Origin: Sphingopyxis granuli NBRC 100800
Lineage (GTDB): Bacteria > Pseudomonadota > Alphaproteobacteria > Sphingomonadales > Sphingomonadaceae
Direction of reading: 5' to 3'
NCBI RefSeq assembly: GCF_001591045.1
Contig: NZ_BCUA01000003.1
Span: forward strand, 37,299-101,298
DNA length: 64,000 bases
In this document: piece by piece, positions 27,325-37,018 of the stretch
Layout: each line of letters begins with the position of its first letter
How positions within the stretch are numbered: position 1 is the first letter of the stretch
Position numbers and translations under genes: made by a program
Notes under the pieces: model-generated
Databases searched by the model: none
What the model was told of the DNA's origin: nothing
Seen by the model: only the letters and a program-made list of their open reading frames with translations

Positions 27325-28026
27325 ATGGTTTATCGATACCCGGCGGGCAATCCTCTCCATCCTGAAGTCTTGAAAGAGAAGCAGCGCGCGCTTCGTGACG
27401 GCTTTTCAACGCCGTTGACCCTTCGCGTTCATCGTGCGCTTTCCTGGCTTCGTCGTGCTGAAGCAGAGCAGGAAGACCAGGACGTTCGCTTCATTCTGCT
27501 CTGGATCGGGTTCAACGCTGCCTACGCCGGCGACGTGGAAGCCTCCGCCAGCAGCTCAGCGCCGGAAGGCGAGCGCGGGCTGTTTCAGTCGTTTTTTTCG
27601 ACACTCGTGAAGTTCGATGGGCGTCACCGTGTCTACGATGCCGTCTGGCAGCGGTTCAGCCAGGAGATCCGCCTCCTTCTCGACAATCGCTATGTCTATC
27701 ATCCGTTCTGGCAGCATCAGAACGGCGCGCCAAGTTACGAGGACTGGGACCAAAAACTCGGGCGCAGTCGCATAGCCATCAATCACGCCTTGCGCGAGCA
27801 CGACACGGTGCGGATCCTGTCTATCCTGTTCGATCGGCTCTACGTCCTGCGAAATCAGCTGGTGCACGGCGGTGCGACCTGGAACAGCGATGTCAATCGC
27901 GATCAGGTGCGGGACGGAGCGTCGCTCCTTGGCTGCCTGCTACCGATCTTTGTTCATCTGATGATAGACAATCCTCAGCATGAGTGGCCAATGCCGAGCT
28001 ATCCGGTCGTGGATTCGGCTGGATGA
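27325..28026 (+). CDS. HEPN-like domain protein of the mobile element
   Basis: 233 residues, all-helical. It contains LYVLRNQLVHGGATW near residue 175, an R-x4-H motif of the HEPN/Apea type, and a front segment (FILLWIGFNAAYAGD) typical of this group in conjugative elements. HEPN proteins with intact R-x4-6-H can be RNases of defence or toxin systems, but in this subgroup that is unproven. Its stop overlaps by ATGA with a short following frame, suggesting it was first in a coupled pair whose second gene is now truncated. Confidence 0.68.
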   Translation: MVYRYPAGNPLHPEVLKEKQRALRDGFSTPLTLRVHRALSWLRRAEAEQEDQDVRFILLWIGFNAAYAGDVEASASSSAPEGERGLFQSFFSTLVKFDGRHRVYDAVWQRFSQEIRLLLDNRYVYHPFWQHQNGAPSYEDWDQKLGRSRIAINHALREHDTVRILSILFDRLYVLRNQLVHGGATWNSDVNRDQVRDGASLLGCLLPIFVHLMIDNPQHEWPMPSYPVVDSAG

Positions 28027-28130
28027 ACACGATGGACGATCTCGTCGCAAACTCGTGTGTGCTCATCGAAGGCTATCTCGATCCCGCTGACCGAGAGCAG
28101 CTGATGCCCCGGTCGCGCAGGATGCCTTGA
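28023..28130 (+). pseudogene. Truncated partner gene of the HEPN-like protein
   Basis: A 35-codon frame beginning MNTMDDLVANSCVLIEGYL starts within the HEPN gene stop (ATGA overlap), so it has the position of a translationally coupled gene. It is cut where IS66 transposase sequence begins at about 28105. Too little remains to name it; a HEPN partner such as a nucleotidyltransferase would be one possibility, but nothing here shows that. Confidence 0.4.
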
Positions 28131-28653
28131 AGCGCATCGCCGCGATCTATGCCATCGAGAAGGAAATCCGGGGCAAGCCCGCCGACGTCCGGCTCGCGGA
28201 CCGCCAGGAGCGGACCCGTCCGTTGGTCGACCAGTTCCATGGCTGGTTCGCCGAGACCGCGCCTAGGATGATGGCGGGCTCCGCGACGAGCGACGCGATG
28301 AAAATGCGCGCTGAGGCGCTGGAGTGGGTTCACGCTCTTCCTCGACGACGGCCGGATCGAGCTCGACAACAATATCGCCGAGCGCGCCATGAGACCGGTA
28401 GCCTTACAAAGAAAGAATGCGTTGTTCGCGGGCCCTCAACTCGGCGCCGAGAACTGGGCGGCGATCTTCTCGCTGGTCGAAACGTGCAAGATGCTGGGGT
28501 TCAAACCTCTACGCCTACATCGCCGATGTGCTCGCGCGGATCGTCACCCGCGCCGACACTGACACAATCGACGACCTGCTACCTTACAACTGGGTCGATA
28601 CAAACGCTGCGCAAACCATGTTCGAAATGAGCGATATCGCCAGCGCTGCCTGA
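28105..28653 (+). pseudogene. IS66-family transposase (TnpC) C-terminal remnant
   Basis: Three different frames encode successive pieces of IS66 TnpC: RIAAIYAIEKEIRGKPADVR (28130-28330), then GRIELDNNIAERAMRPVALQRKN (about 28345-28490), then NLYAYIADVLARIVTRADTDTIDDLLPYNW (about 28500-28600). The IS66 signature DNNIAERAMRP is intact, but at least two frameshifts and loss of the N-terminal two thirds make it nonfunctional. It truncates the gene upstream. Confidence 0.85.
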
Positions 28654-28893
28654 TTACCAAAAACTACAGCGCCGCTCGATCACCGTCACGTAGGCCCAGT
28701 GAGCCGCGTGGGGGAGTTTTACCGCTTACTGAAGATCGCTATGCGCTAGACTAAATGTCCACGCCTTAGTTCGCGCTGGATTGCTGCATCGCCATTATCA
28801 GGGGTACCGCGTCGATCATCCCAATCGGCGCGCACAGCGCGAAGCCGTTTATACGATCGCGACGGATGTGCGGATGGCGTCGGCCAGCGACTA
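28654..28893. other. Non-coding IS debris
   Basis: 240 bp between the IS66 remnant and the IS630 left end. The first 80 bp probably hold the IS66 right end; the rest shows no convincing gene, promoter or repeat. Confidence 0.4.
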
Positions 28894-29217
28894 GAGCGTT
28901 TTCCACAGCGGCTGAATCGTGAGGGATTCCCTTGGCAGGGAAGTTCTGATTCAGGATCTGTGCTGGTGGAGGAGGCCAGCACGGATGGCCAAAGCACTAT
29001 CGCGGGATTTGCGTGATCGGGTTGTCGCGGCGATTGACGGCGGACTGAGCCGTCGCGGTGCTGCGGCGCGATTTGGAGTGAGTGTGTCGAGCGCGATCCG
29101 CTGGCACCAGCTTGCGCGGGAGCATAGGCGCGCGGTTGCCAGGAAGCCTGGTGGTGACCAGCGTTCATCGAAGACGGACGTTCACGCCGAGCAGATCTTG
29201 GCGATGCTGGAGTGACC
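28894..29217 (+). mobile_element. IS630-family element, left-end fragment
   Basis: Begins with GAGCGTTTTCCAC preceded by TA (28892-28893), nearly the same end as the complete IS630 at 54299 (GAGCGGTTTCCAC). ATG at 28985 opens a 76-codon frame (ALSRDLRDRVVAAIDGGLS) encoding the N-terminal helix-turn-helix of the transposase, 70-80 percent like the copy at 55258 by eye. The catalytic DDE part is missing, so the element is dead. Confidence 0.8.
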
Positions 29218-29312
29218 TGCCCCCCTCTGATCCCGCGGTCATAACGAGAGTCTGCCGGTTTGATATTCGTGCTGCCCTACCGGCACAAGCGCGTCGGGCG
29301 TGACGCCTCCAT

Positions 29313-29398
29313 TTAGCAGGAACGCCCGGCGCGCTTGTGCCGGTGTTCGGTCCCCAGCGACGAGTGCGGCCTGACGTTGTTGTACAACTCGACGACAG
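29313..29398 (-). pseudogene. IS3-family transposase OrfB C-terminal scrap
   Basis: Minus-strand frame VVELYNNVRPHSSLG is the conserved end of IS3 OrfB (YN-x-VRPHSSLG). Only about 28 codons remain. It abuts the left boundary of the serine-recombinase unit. Confidence 0.65.
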
Positions 29399-29476
29399 AA
29401 CACCCACGGGACCTGCGAGCGCGAGCTCCTTTACCCTTGGCATCCTTGGGCCGGGCGCCAGATCTTCGTTCATGAA

Positions 29477-29920
29477 GTGATTGATAGGAATGGCTCGGCC
29501 GTCTTTCGCTGCAGCCTGTCGGGCGGTGATTGCGACCGTTTGCTGGAGGTGCCGGGTTGGATGTTCGACCGGGGTGCAAGTGAAGGCTGGCTTCTCGCCT
29601 CCGCACCCCAGGTTTCTTTTGCTGCGATCGATGCCCTATCAGCGTTGTTGATCGACGGCGGGGCGGCATCGCAATCCGGGAATATCGGCGCAGCATCGGG
29701 TTCTCAGGACACGATTCGGAGAGACGCCGATGCCTCGCCAGCCCACAGCCTACCAGTTCGACCTGTTCCTCATCCCAAGCGAAGGACAGGCAGCGTCCGT
29801 GCCGCCGTGGCAGACCTTGCCGGACGAGACACGCCGGAAGCTGAAGCAACTGATGGCGCGCTTGATCCTCGATCACATCGCGGGAGAACCGACAAACTCA
29901 CGGGAGGGCGCGGATCATGA
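29477..29920 (+). CDS. Possible small protein upstream of the recombinase module
   Basis: Open frame of 147 codons. The first 70 residues ([37 protein letters not shown]) look protein-like, while the last 60 overlap the next small gene in another frame and look spurious. Three-gene recombinase modules often begin with a small ORF like this. No family recognised; the true 3' end may be earlier. Confidence 0.3.
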   Translation: MIDRNGSAVFRCSLSGGDCDRLLEVPGWMFDRGASEGWLLASAPQVSFAAIDALSALLIDGGAASQSGNIGAASGSQDTIRRDADASPAHSLPVRPVPHPKRRTGSVRAAVADLAGRDTPEAEATDGALDPRSHRGRTDKLTGGRGS

Positions 29921-29927
29921 TGCATGA
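29730..29927 (+). CDS. Small protein companion of the serine recombinase
   Basis: 65 residues (starting [19 protein letters not shown]); ATG at 29730 has GGAGAG at 7 bp, and the stop overlaps the recombinase start by 11 bp. The helical stretch [17 protein letters not shown] suggests a small accessory or directionality protein. Coupling to the recombinase supports a joint role; biochemistry unknown. Confidence 0.6.
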   Translation: MPRQPTAYQFDLFLIPSEGQAASVPPWQTLPDETRRKLKQLMARLILDHIAGEPTNSREGADHDA

Positions 29928-31980
29928 AAAGATCAGGCCGCATCATCTCGAGCGCAAGGCAATCCTGTATGTCAGGCAGTCATCTGCCCACCAGGTTCTA
30001 CACAACCGGGAGAGCAGCGCTCTGCAATATGCCATGCGCGATCGCCTGACCTCACTGGGTTGGTCCCGCGTCGAGATCATCGATGACGATCTCGGCCGCT
30101 CGGCCGCCGGGACGGTAACACGTGCCGGCTTTGAACGGATGGTTGCCGAGGTTTGCCTTGGCAAGATCGGCGCTGTAGCCGCGCGGGAAGTGTCTCGATT
30201 TGCCCGCAACAGCCGGGACTGGCAGCAGCTCATCGAGATGTGCCGCGTCGTCGATACCGTTTTGATCGATCAGGAGACCGTATACGCTCCTCGACAAGGT
30301 AACGACCGCCTCTTGCTCGGCTTGAAGGGGAGCCTCAACGAATATGAACTGGATCTGCTACGCCAGCGCTCGCTCTCGGCCCGTTACGAGAAGGCGCGGC
30401 GCGGCGAACTTGTAGTTGCCGCCCCTGTCGGTTTTGTGAAGGCTGGAGATCGGCTCGAGAAGGATCCTGATCGCCGTGTGCAGGAAGCCATCACGCTGGT
30501 ATTCGATAAGGTCGTTGAACTTGGCAGCGCTCGTCAGGCCCTCATGTGGTTTCTGGAACACGAGTTGGATTTGCCTGCCAAGCGCAACGGTGGCGATACG
30601 GTGTGGCGCAGGCCAACCTATGCAACGATCCACCGAATGATCGAGAACCCGGTTTACGGCGGTGCCTACGCTTATGGTAAGACAAGCGCGACGCCCGGAT
30701 TTGGCCAATCCGCCACCATCCGGCGCAATGCGCGGGAGGAATGGTTGGCACTCATTCCTGACGCGCACGAAGGCTATGTCAGTTGGGAGCGGGCCGAGGC
30801 AATTCGCAAGATGGTAAGCGACAATGCAGTCACGAGCCGTCATCACGGCGCGCCCAAGCATGGCGATGCCCTTCTCGCCGGGCTTTTCCGTTGCCGGCGC
30901 TGCGGGCGCAAGCTCACGGTTCGCTACACAGGGACAAAGCACAACATTCCGCGCTATTCGTGCTGGAGAGGCCATTTGGATAATGGCGAGCCGCGATGCA
31001 TCGCCTTTGGCGGGCTGCGCGTAGATGATGCAATCGAGGGGGCCATCCTGCGCGTCGTTGAACCGGGGGCGATCGCTGCAGCGGCCGAAGCTGAAGCCCA
31101 GGCCTCCAGTCGTCGTGATCAGGTGCGTGACGCGCTTGGCCGTGATCTGGAAGCTGCTCGTTACGCTGCCAATCGAGCCTTCCGGCAATTTGATGCTGCA
31201 GACCCTGAGAACCGGCTTGTTGCAGCGGAACTTGAGGGACGTTGGAATCGCGCCCTTGAACTGGTGGGCGAAATTGAGAGCAAAATCAGCGCGCACGATA
31301 GGACGGCACCGAAACCGTCACTGCTGATGCAAACCGGCATCGCGTCACTCGCCCAGGATCTGCGTACGGTTTGGGCAGCTCCCACGACGGATGCCCGGCT
31401 CAAGAAGCGCATCGTGCGCACCGTCATTCAGGAAGTCGTCGCTGATATCGATGATGCGACTTCCGAGATCGTCCTGATGGTTCATTGGATAGGCGGCATC
31501 CATACCGAAATGCGCCTGCCGAAGCGCAGGCGAGGTCAACGCAACAGCACTTCTGGCGACATTGTTGCGGCCATCCGGCAACTCGTGTTGATTGCCAGCG
31601 ACGATCTGATTGCCGGGATTCTCAACCGCAATGGACTATTGACCGGTCATGGCAATCGCTGGACCAGGGAACGTGTTACAGCGCACAGGTCGCATCATAA
31701 GATCCCGGTCTTCCGACCCGCGCCGGATGGAAACGAGCCATGGCTCAACCTGAACAAAGCCGCACGGTTCATCGGCGTTGCCCCGAAGACATTGCGCCTC
31801 GCTGCCGAGGCTGGGGAAATCAAGGGCCAGCACCCATTGCCTGACGGTCCCTGGATATTCAGCCGGTCAGATCTTGTAGAACCTGAAGCCCAAAACCTTC
31901 TGCACCGGGCGCGGCAGAACCCCAGACACCCCGCGGGATCGCATCCCGATCAAAATACCCTATTCCCTACAACAGCATAG
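29917..31980 (+). CDS. Large serine recombinase
   Basis: 687 residues. N-terminal resolvase domain with the catalytic serine in [11 protein letters not shown] (about residue 22) and the conserved arginine region [18 protein letters not shown] (about 88-105). It is followed by a recombinase domain (about 170-290), a zinc ribbon ([10 protein letters not shown] ... YSCWRGH ... GEPRC, about 325-370), a coiled-coil-rich segment, and a C-terminal helix-turn-helix/excisionase-like part ([24 protein letters not shown]). ATG at 29917 follows GGGAGG at about 9 bp. The frame is intact, so it is one of the few potentially active recombinases in this IS-rich zone. Confidence 0.92.
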   Translation: MMHEKIRPHHLERKAILYVRQSSAHQVLHNRESSALQYAMRDRLTSLGWSRVEIIDDDLGRSAAGTVTRAGFERMVAEVCLGKIGAVAAREVSRFARNSRDWQQLIEMCRVVDTVLIDQETVYAPRQGNDRLLLGLKGSLNEYELDLLRQRSLSARYEKARRGELVVAAPVGFVKAGDRLEKDPDRRVQEAITLVFDKVVELGSARQALMWFLEHELDLPAKRNGGDTVWRRPTYATIHRMIENPVYGGAYAYGKTSATPGFGQSATIRRNAREEWLALIPDAHEGYVSWERAEAIRKMVSDNAVTSRHHGAPKHGDALLAGLFRCRRCGRKLTVRYTGTKHNIPRYSCWRGHLDNGEPRCIAFGGLRVDDAIEGAILRVVEPGAIAAAAEAEAQASSRRDQVRDALGRDLEAARYAANRAFRQFDAADPENRLVAAELEGRWNRALELVGEIESKISAHDRTAPKPSLLMQTGIASLAQDLRTVWAAPTTDARLKKRIVRTVIQEVVADIDDATSEIVLMVHWIGGIHTEMRLPKRRRGQRNSTSGDIVAAIRQLVLIASDDLIAGILNRNGLLTGHGNRWTRERVTAHRSHHKIPVFRPAPDGNEPWLNLNKAARFIGVAPKTLRLAAEAGEIKGQHPLPDGPWIFSRSDLVEPEAQNLLHRARQNPRHPAGSHPDQNTLFPTTA

Positions 31981-31991
31981 ACAGATGGGTG

Positions 31992-32267
31992 TTATGAAAC
32001 ACGATTGTAGTCGTAGCGCCAGACAGCCAGCTTGCGCCTGGCGTCAGCTAGGCTGTCGAACAGCTCTTCATTCAGGAGCTCGTCGCGCAGCGACCCATTG
32101 AACGATTCAATGAACGCGTTCTGCTGCGGCTTGCCGGGATCGATATAGTGCCACTCGCCCTTGTTCTCGCTGGCCCACTTCAGGATCGCCCGACTGGTGA
32201 ACTCGGTTCCGTAGCACATTGGGAAGCCGCCCCTTGAAGGCAGTATTTGCCTTGATGGAGACAAGGG
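31992..32267 (-). pseudogene. IS3-family transposase OrfB fragment
   Basis: Minus-strand frame [25 protein letters not shown] followed by [25 protein letters not shown] is the DDE core end of an IS3 OrfB (IS407/IS51-like). The 5' part is cut by the IS21 element at 32268 and the 3' part ends at DYNR where the recombinase unit begins. Dead fragment. Confidence 0.85.
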
Positions 32268-32331
32268 TGTCATCGGTCCTGCAATTCTCCGCAAAAGTGG
32301 GCTTTGAAAATTCCCTAGTTGGTGGCCCCTT

Positions 32332-32371
32332 CATCTCATTCTGCCGGGGCTAGCCCCGGCAGAATGAGATG
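32332..32371. repeat. Perfect 40-bp palindrome inside the IS21 left end
   Basis: Two 20-bp arms meeting at GGGGC/TAGCCCC with no loop; it starts CATCTCATTC and ends with the exact inverse. Lies between the outer terminal repeats and istA, 46 bp before the istA start. It could form a cruciform, or a hairpin stopping transcription from outside into istA. Confidence 0.85.
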
Positions 32372-32417
32372 AGCCGACATCGTCCTCATCTCCTTTGCAG
32401 ACGCGGAGACGGGGCCG

Positions 32418-33679
32418 ATGATCCGACTTGGAGAATTGATGATGATCCTCGAGCTACATCGGCAGGGCGTATCGATATCCGCCATCGCCCGACGCACTGG
32501 TCGCGATCCCAAGACCATCCGCAAATATATCGAACGGGGCGTCGAAGCTCCGGTCTATGGTCCACGCGCATTGGGGCGGCCGAACAAGCTGGCGCCCTAT
32601 CTGGAATTTCTGCGTGAGAGGGTGACGGCCTTTCCCGATCTGACGGCGGCGCGCCTGACGCGGGAGATCCGTGAGCTGGGCTATATGGGCGCCTATACCG
32701 CCGTGAAGCGGTTCCTGGCGGCGATCCGACCGGAAAACGGCCCCAAGCCCTTCGAGGTTCGGTTCGAGACGCCGCCTGGCGTGCAGGCGCAGGTCGACTT
32801 CGCCCGGTTCATTGTCGATTTTACCGATGAACCCGGCATCAGCCGGATCGTCTGGCTGTTCAGCCTGGTGCTGGGGCATTCGCGCTTCCTGTTCGCGCGC
32901 TATGTCATGCACCAGGACCTCCAAACTCTGTTGCGCTGTCATATGCAGGCTTTTGAAACGATCGACGGCGTCCCGATCGAGATCCTCTACGATCGCATGA
33001 AAACCGCCGTGACCGGGGAAGATGAACAGGGTCACATCATCTACAATCGATCATTGCTGGCTCTGGCGGGGCATTATCGCTTCGTTCCACGCGCCTGCCG
33101 CCCCTATCGGGCCAAGACCAAGGGAAAGGTCGAGCGGCCGTTCAGCTACATCCGCAAGGACTTCTTCCTCGGCCGGAGCTTCCGCAACCTGGAAGATCTC
33201 AACGTCCAGCTGATCCACTGGCTCGATACCGTCGCCAACGTCCGTGTCCACGGCACGACGCAGCGGATCATCGCCGACGCCTTTGCCGCCGAGCAGTCTG
33301 AGTTGCAGTTGCTCCCGGCGGGGCGCTTCGACGCGGTTCTGAAGCTGGAGGCCGGGTCAGCCACGATGGAATGGTCTCTGTTGGCGGCAACTATTACAGC
33401 GTCCCCGACCGCTCCCGGCGCGTCGTCGAAATCCAGCAACTGCCCGACAAGATCCGGATCATCGACCTGGGTCAGGTCATTGCCGAGCATCCTGTCCTGG
33501 AGGGGCGCCGGCAATACAGGATCGATCCTGCGCATCGGACAGGTGGCAGCGGCGCCAGGCGTCGTCACCACGCAAAGGATGCAATCACCATTGGCCGTAT
33601 CGGCGAGCATGTCGCTGTGCGCTCTCTGGCGATCTATCAGGCGATCGGCAGCCAACTGGCGCGGGGAGAACGGCCATGA
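32418..33679 (+). pseudogene. istA: IS21 transposase IstA, frameshifted
   Basis: The first frame (from ATG 32418) encodes an N-terminal helix-turn-helix (ISAIARRTGRDPKTIRKYIERG) and the rve/DDE integrase core (QAQVDFARFIVDF; KTKGKVERPFSYIRKDFF) up to about 33355. There the frame shifts by one base; the rest (GMVSVGGNYYSVPDRSRRVVEIQ) continues in another frame to 33679. A single lost base near 33356 explains it. Without correction IstA would lack its C-terminal beta domain. The start of istB overlaps the corrected end by 4 bp. Confidence 0.85.
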
Positions 33680-34536
33680 ACCATGGGGGTGCCGCGTCCC
33701 GCGTCGATAATATCCGCCGCAGTCTGGTCCATCTCAAAATGCCGCGCGCTCTGGAAATGCTCGACGCCACCCTGCGCGGCATTGAGCAGGGCAAGATCGA
33801 CGGTGTCGAGGCCATCGACATATTGCTGAGCGAAGAGCTGTCGCTGCGGGAGAATCGCAGGATCAAGGCGGCCCTGCGCATGGCCAGGCTGCCGATCATC
33901 AAGACGCTGGACGGATATGACTTCTCCTTCCAGCCATCGCTCGACCGCAACCGGATCCTGGCGCTGGCCGGCCTCGACTTCATCAACCGGGCCGAGGTCG
34001 TGCATCTGCTGGGGCCGCCGGGCACCGGGAAAAGCCACATCGCGACCGCCCTCGCAGTCGAAGCCGTGAAGGCAGGCAAGAGCGTCTACTTCATCCCGCT
34101 CGCCGATCTGATCGCGGCGCTGGCCAAGGCTGAACGCGGGGGCACGTTGCGCGAAAGGATCCGCTTCTTGTGCCGCTCCTCCCTGCTCGTCGTCGACGAG
34201 ATCGGATATCTCCCTGTCACGTCAGGCGGCGGCAACTTGTTCTTCCAGCTCGTCAACGCCCGATACGAAAAGGGCGGCATGATCCTCACATCCAACCGCG
34301 GCTTTGCCGAATGGGGCGAGGTCTTTGGCGATCCTGTGGTGGCCACCGCCTTGTTGGACCGCCTCCTTCACCATGCTGTAGTCGTCCAGATCGAGGGCTC
34401 GAGCTATCGCATGCGACAGCACGCCGACCTGCTGCCTGAGCACGCGCGCACAACTCCATCCATCAACCCGCCGCCCTTACCGAAACGACGCGGCCGCCCG
34501 CCAGCAAAGGAAAAGCGCGATCTTCATCACGGCTGA
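33676..34536 (+). CDS. istB: IS21 transposition ATPase IstB
   Basis: 286 residues, somewhat longer than usual IstB (about 250) because of a proline-rich basic tail (PPPLPKRRGRPPAKEKRD). AAA+ motifs: Walker A GPPGTGKSHIA (about 115), Walker B SLLVVDEIGYLPV (about 172), and sensor ILTSNRGFAEW. The frame is intact. It would cooperate with IstA in target choice, but istA is broken here. Confidence 0.92.
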   Translation: MNHGGAASRVDNIRRSLVHLKMPRALEMLDATLRGIEQGKIDGVEAIDILLSEELSLRENRRIKAALRMARLPIIKTLDGYDFSFQPSLDRNRILALAGLDFINRAEVVHLLGPPGTGKSHIATALAVEAVKAGKSVYFIPLADLIAALAKAERGGTLRERIRFLCRSSLLVVDEIGYLPVTSGGGNLFFQLVNARYEKGGMILTSNRGFAEWGEVFGDPVVATALLDRLLHHAVVVQIEGSSYRMRQHADLLPEHARTTPSINPPPLPKRRGRPPAKEKRDLHHG

Positions 34537-34712
34537 TCACCGGAAAACCATCCCGCCCAATTAGGGAATTTTAGATGCCCACTTTTGCGGAATCTTCGGT
34601 GCCCGTTGACAAAGCGCGTGTAGCGCCCGCCGGCTTCATCAAGGCGGCCATGATCGGCCTGCAGATCTCTAAAGTGAAGTTGTCGACTCAACACTTTGGA
34701 GACTGACCGACC

Positions 34713-35651
34713 ATGACCAAGCGTAGTTCTACTCCCGCCGATGCCGTACTGGTAGCCATCGACATGTCCAAGCATCGGCAGGAAGTACTGATCGAGCGAC
34801 CGGAAGGCGGCCGCCGCCGCCGCATGACTGTCATGGCGACCAAGGCCGACTACGATCGATTGGCGGACAACCTTTCCGCAATTGGCCGCCCGATTGTCGT
34901 CGGCTTTGAAGCTACCGGCAATTACCACCGCACACTGGCACACAGGCTGCTTTCCGCGGGTTTCGAGCTGCGCCTGATTTCGTCGGTCGCATTGGCCCGG
35001 ACTCGCGAAGCGCTTCACAATGGCTGGGACAAGAACGGTTCCAAGGATGCCCAGGTCATCGTGCACATGCTGCGGATCGGTGCGACCCAGCGCTACGTTG
35101 ATCCGCTGGCCGCCGGTATCAACGATTTGCAGGAGATGTCGAAGACCCGTGAAGCCATTTCGAAGGCCAAGACCCAGACCTGGCACCGGACCCTCACGCA
35201 CTATCTGCCGCTGTATTTTCCGGAGATCGAGCGCTTCGCCGGTAATAGCCGCTCGACTGGTTTCTGGCGCTGCTGGAGCGCTTCCCCACACCCGGAGAAT
35301 GCCGATGCCGGCCTGGCCGCGCTGGAAGCCTTCGAGGAAGGCCATTGGTGCCAGAAGTATCCATCCATCGCGCAAAGTTGGCGCCGACACTGGGAGCAGG
35401 TAATCCCGTTCTTCTCCTTCAGCGCACCGATCAGGCGAATGATTTACACCACGAATGCGATCGAGGCCCTGAACTCGAAGCTGCGCCGGGCAGTTCGCAC
35501 GCGCGGCCACTTCCCCGGTGACGAGGCGGCCATGAAGCTGCTATACCTCGTCGTCAATCATGCGGTCGAACAATGGAAACGGCCGCCGCGCAAGTGGACA
35601 GAGGCCAAAACCCAGTTCGCCATCATCTTCGGCGACAGGTTCACCCTCTGA
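34713..35651 (+). pseudogene. IS110-IS256 chimeric transposase ORF
   Basis: One 312-codon frame joins two unrelated transposase families. Codons 1 to about 180 are an IS110 N-terminal DEDD domain (LVAIDMSKHRQEVLI; GFEATGNYHRTLAHRLL; SKDAQVIVHMLRIGATQRY), although a base loss near 35258 puts its last 12 codons out of the native frame (native would read DWFLALLERFPTP). From about 35295 the sequence is the IS256 C-terminus (EEGHWCQKYPSIAQSWRRHW; YTTNAIEALNSKLRRAVRTRG), which holds only the last part of the IS256 DDE core. Neither half can be active alone. It resulted from deletion or recombination between two elements. Confidence 0.88.
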
Positions 35652-35689
35652 TGAATGAAACCGGCCCCGCGCACAAAATTACTGACAGG

Positions 35690-35859
35690 CCCTCTTCAAA
35701 TCGCTGAAGGCAGAGCTAATCTGGCGGCAGAACTGGCCAACGCGGCGCCAAACAGAAGCCGCCATCTTCCAGTACATCAACGGGTTCTACAACACCCGCA
35801 GACGCCATTCATATCTGGGCGGCATTAGCCCGCTCGCATTCGAAGCCAAGGTGGCATAG
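35690..35859 (+). pseudogene. IS3-family OrfB C-terminal fragment
   Basis: Plus-strand frame LKAELIWRQNWPTRRQTEAAI followed by NTRRRHSYLGGISPLAFEAKVA and stop at 35857. This is the end of an IS3 OrfB of a type different from the ones at 29.3, 32.0 and 39.0 kb. The bases after the stop (GAGATAGGTAACCGGC) probably contain the right IS end. It abuts the IS256 scrap. Confidence 0.8.
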
Positions 35860-35986
35860 TGAGATAGGTAACCGGCACAAAACCGTTACATCTGTGGACC
35901 TCGGGTAATCGCGGCATCGAGTCGGATTACCGCTAGTGTTGCGATCCGGGCTTTCTGCCCGGTGGTGAGTAACATTGGAGGTTCCG

Positions 35987-37018
35987 ATGCCGCATTCTGT
36001 AGGATTGGACGTTTCGCAGAAGATGACCGCCATCTGTGTGGTCGACGCCGAGGGCCGGCGCATCTGGAGAGGCGATTGCCTGACGCAGCCGGACAAGATC
36101 TCTGCGCTGGTTTCGAGGCACGCGGGGTCTGATGCGAAGGTGGGTGTGGAGACCGGTGCAATGACGCCTTGGCTCGTGCATGGCCTGCGAGCCTCGGGTC
36201 TACAGGTCGAGTGCCTCGATGCGCGCCGAGTGAAGTCAGCGCTGCAGATGCGCTTGAACAAGACGGACCACAACGATGCCGAAGGTCTGGCCCAGGTGGT
36301 GCGAACGGGCTGGTATCGAGCGGTGCACGTCAAGTCACTCGAGGCTCATCAGGCTCGATCCCTTCTAGGAGCCAGAGCACAGCTGGTCGGGATGCGAACG
36401 CGGCTTGCCAACATGATCCGCGGCGTTCTGAAGACCTTCGGCATCTTACCCGGGAGTGAGCGAGGTATGCGGTTCGACCGGCGCGTTGAGCGCGCTATGG
36501 AAGATTCGCCCGATGTGGCGGCGATCGTGCATCCGCTGCTGGTCTCCTGGAGGCATATGCGTGAGCAGATCGCCGGTTTTGATGTCGCGATCCAGCGCCG
36601 CGTCAAGGCAGACCCGACCTGCCGGCTGCTGATGAGCGTTCCGGGCATTGGGGCACTATCGGCGCTCGCATTCGTCAGCACCATCGAGGACCCTGCACGG
36701 TTCTCGCGTTCTCGAGCTGTCGGTGCTCACCTCGGACTGACGCCCAGACGCTACCAGTCGGGAGAGATAGATCGAAGCGGTCGGATCTCCGGTTGCGGCG
36801 ATGCTTTGGCGCGAACGCTCATGTATGAAGCAGCGGTCGTGATCCTGCACCGGGTCAAGCGATCGTTGCCGTTGAAGGACTGGGCGCTGGCGATCGCCGA
36901 GCGCTCGGGACCGGGCAAGGCGCGCATAGCTCTTGCACGCAAGCTATCGGTGATCCTGCACAGCATATGGCGGTCGGGCGAGCCGTTCCGCTGGGGAGCA
37001 GAGCCCGCCGCGCAGTAG
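35987..37018 (+). CDS. IS110-family transposase, intact
   Basis: 343 residues. DEDD RuvC-like N-terminal domain with GLDVSQKMTAICVVD (first Asp), VGVETGAM (Glu), and KTDHNDAEGLAQVVRTGWYR (Asp pair); C-terminal transposase_20 domain with LMSVPGIGALSALAFV and the serine region SRAVGAHLGLTPRRYQSG. ATG at 35987 follows TTGGAGG at about 4 bp. No frameshift, so it may be active. IS110 elements use a bridge RNA from a non-coding end; about 110 bp upstream (35870-35986) is the likely left-end segment. Confidence 0.9.
   Translation: MPHSVGLDVSQKMTAICVVDAEGRRIWRGDCLTQPDKISALVSRHAGSDAKVGVETGAMTPWLVHGLRASGLQVECLDARRVKSALQMRLNKTDHNDAEGLAQVVRTGWYRAVHVKSLEAHQARSLLGARAQLVGMRTRLANMIRGVLKTFGILPGSERGMRFDRRVERAMEDSPDVAAIVHPLLVSWRHMREQIAGFDVAIQRRVKADPTCRLLMSVPGIGALSALAFVSTIEDPARFSRSRAVGAHLGLTPRRYQSGEIDRSGRISGCGDALARTLMYEAAVVILHRVKRSLPLKDWALAIAERSGPGKARIALARKLSVILHSIWRSGEPFRWGAEPAAQ

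Larger units (their letters stand above)
29399..31993 (+). mobile_element. Candidate mobile unit carrying a large serine recombinase
   Basis: The recombinase and its upstream small gene are bounded by AACACCCA (29399-29406) and its inverse TGGGTGTT (31986-31993). IS3 OrfB fragments in minus orientation lie immediately outside both ends. The contents (one uncertain ORF, one small conserved-looking protein, one recombinase) look like a compact self-mobile unit. The 8-bp inverted ends are short and could be chance; the boundaries are therefore tentative. Confidence 0.45.
32268..34611 (+). mobile_element. IS21-family insertion sequence, complete with both ends
   Basis: 2344 bp. Left end TGTCATCGG and right end (read inward) TGTCAACGGG both begin TGTCA and share a second inner block: CCGCAAAAGTGGGC, then AAAATTCCCTA(G/A)TTGG, the multiple terminal repeats expected for IS21 transposase binding. 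It holds istA (frameshifted) and istB. No matching target duplication is visible, and the left side cuts an IS3 gene, so flanks have been rearranged after insertion. Confidence 0.85.

Noticed and set aside
34527..35510. Minus-strand frame of 327 codons opposite the IS110-IS256 chimera
   Set aside because: No domain recognised, and the plus strand has clear transposase motifs.
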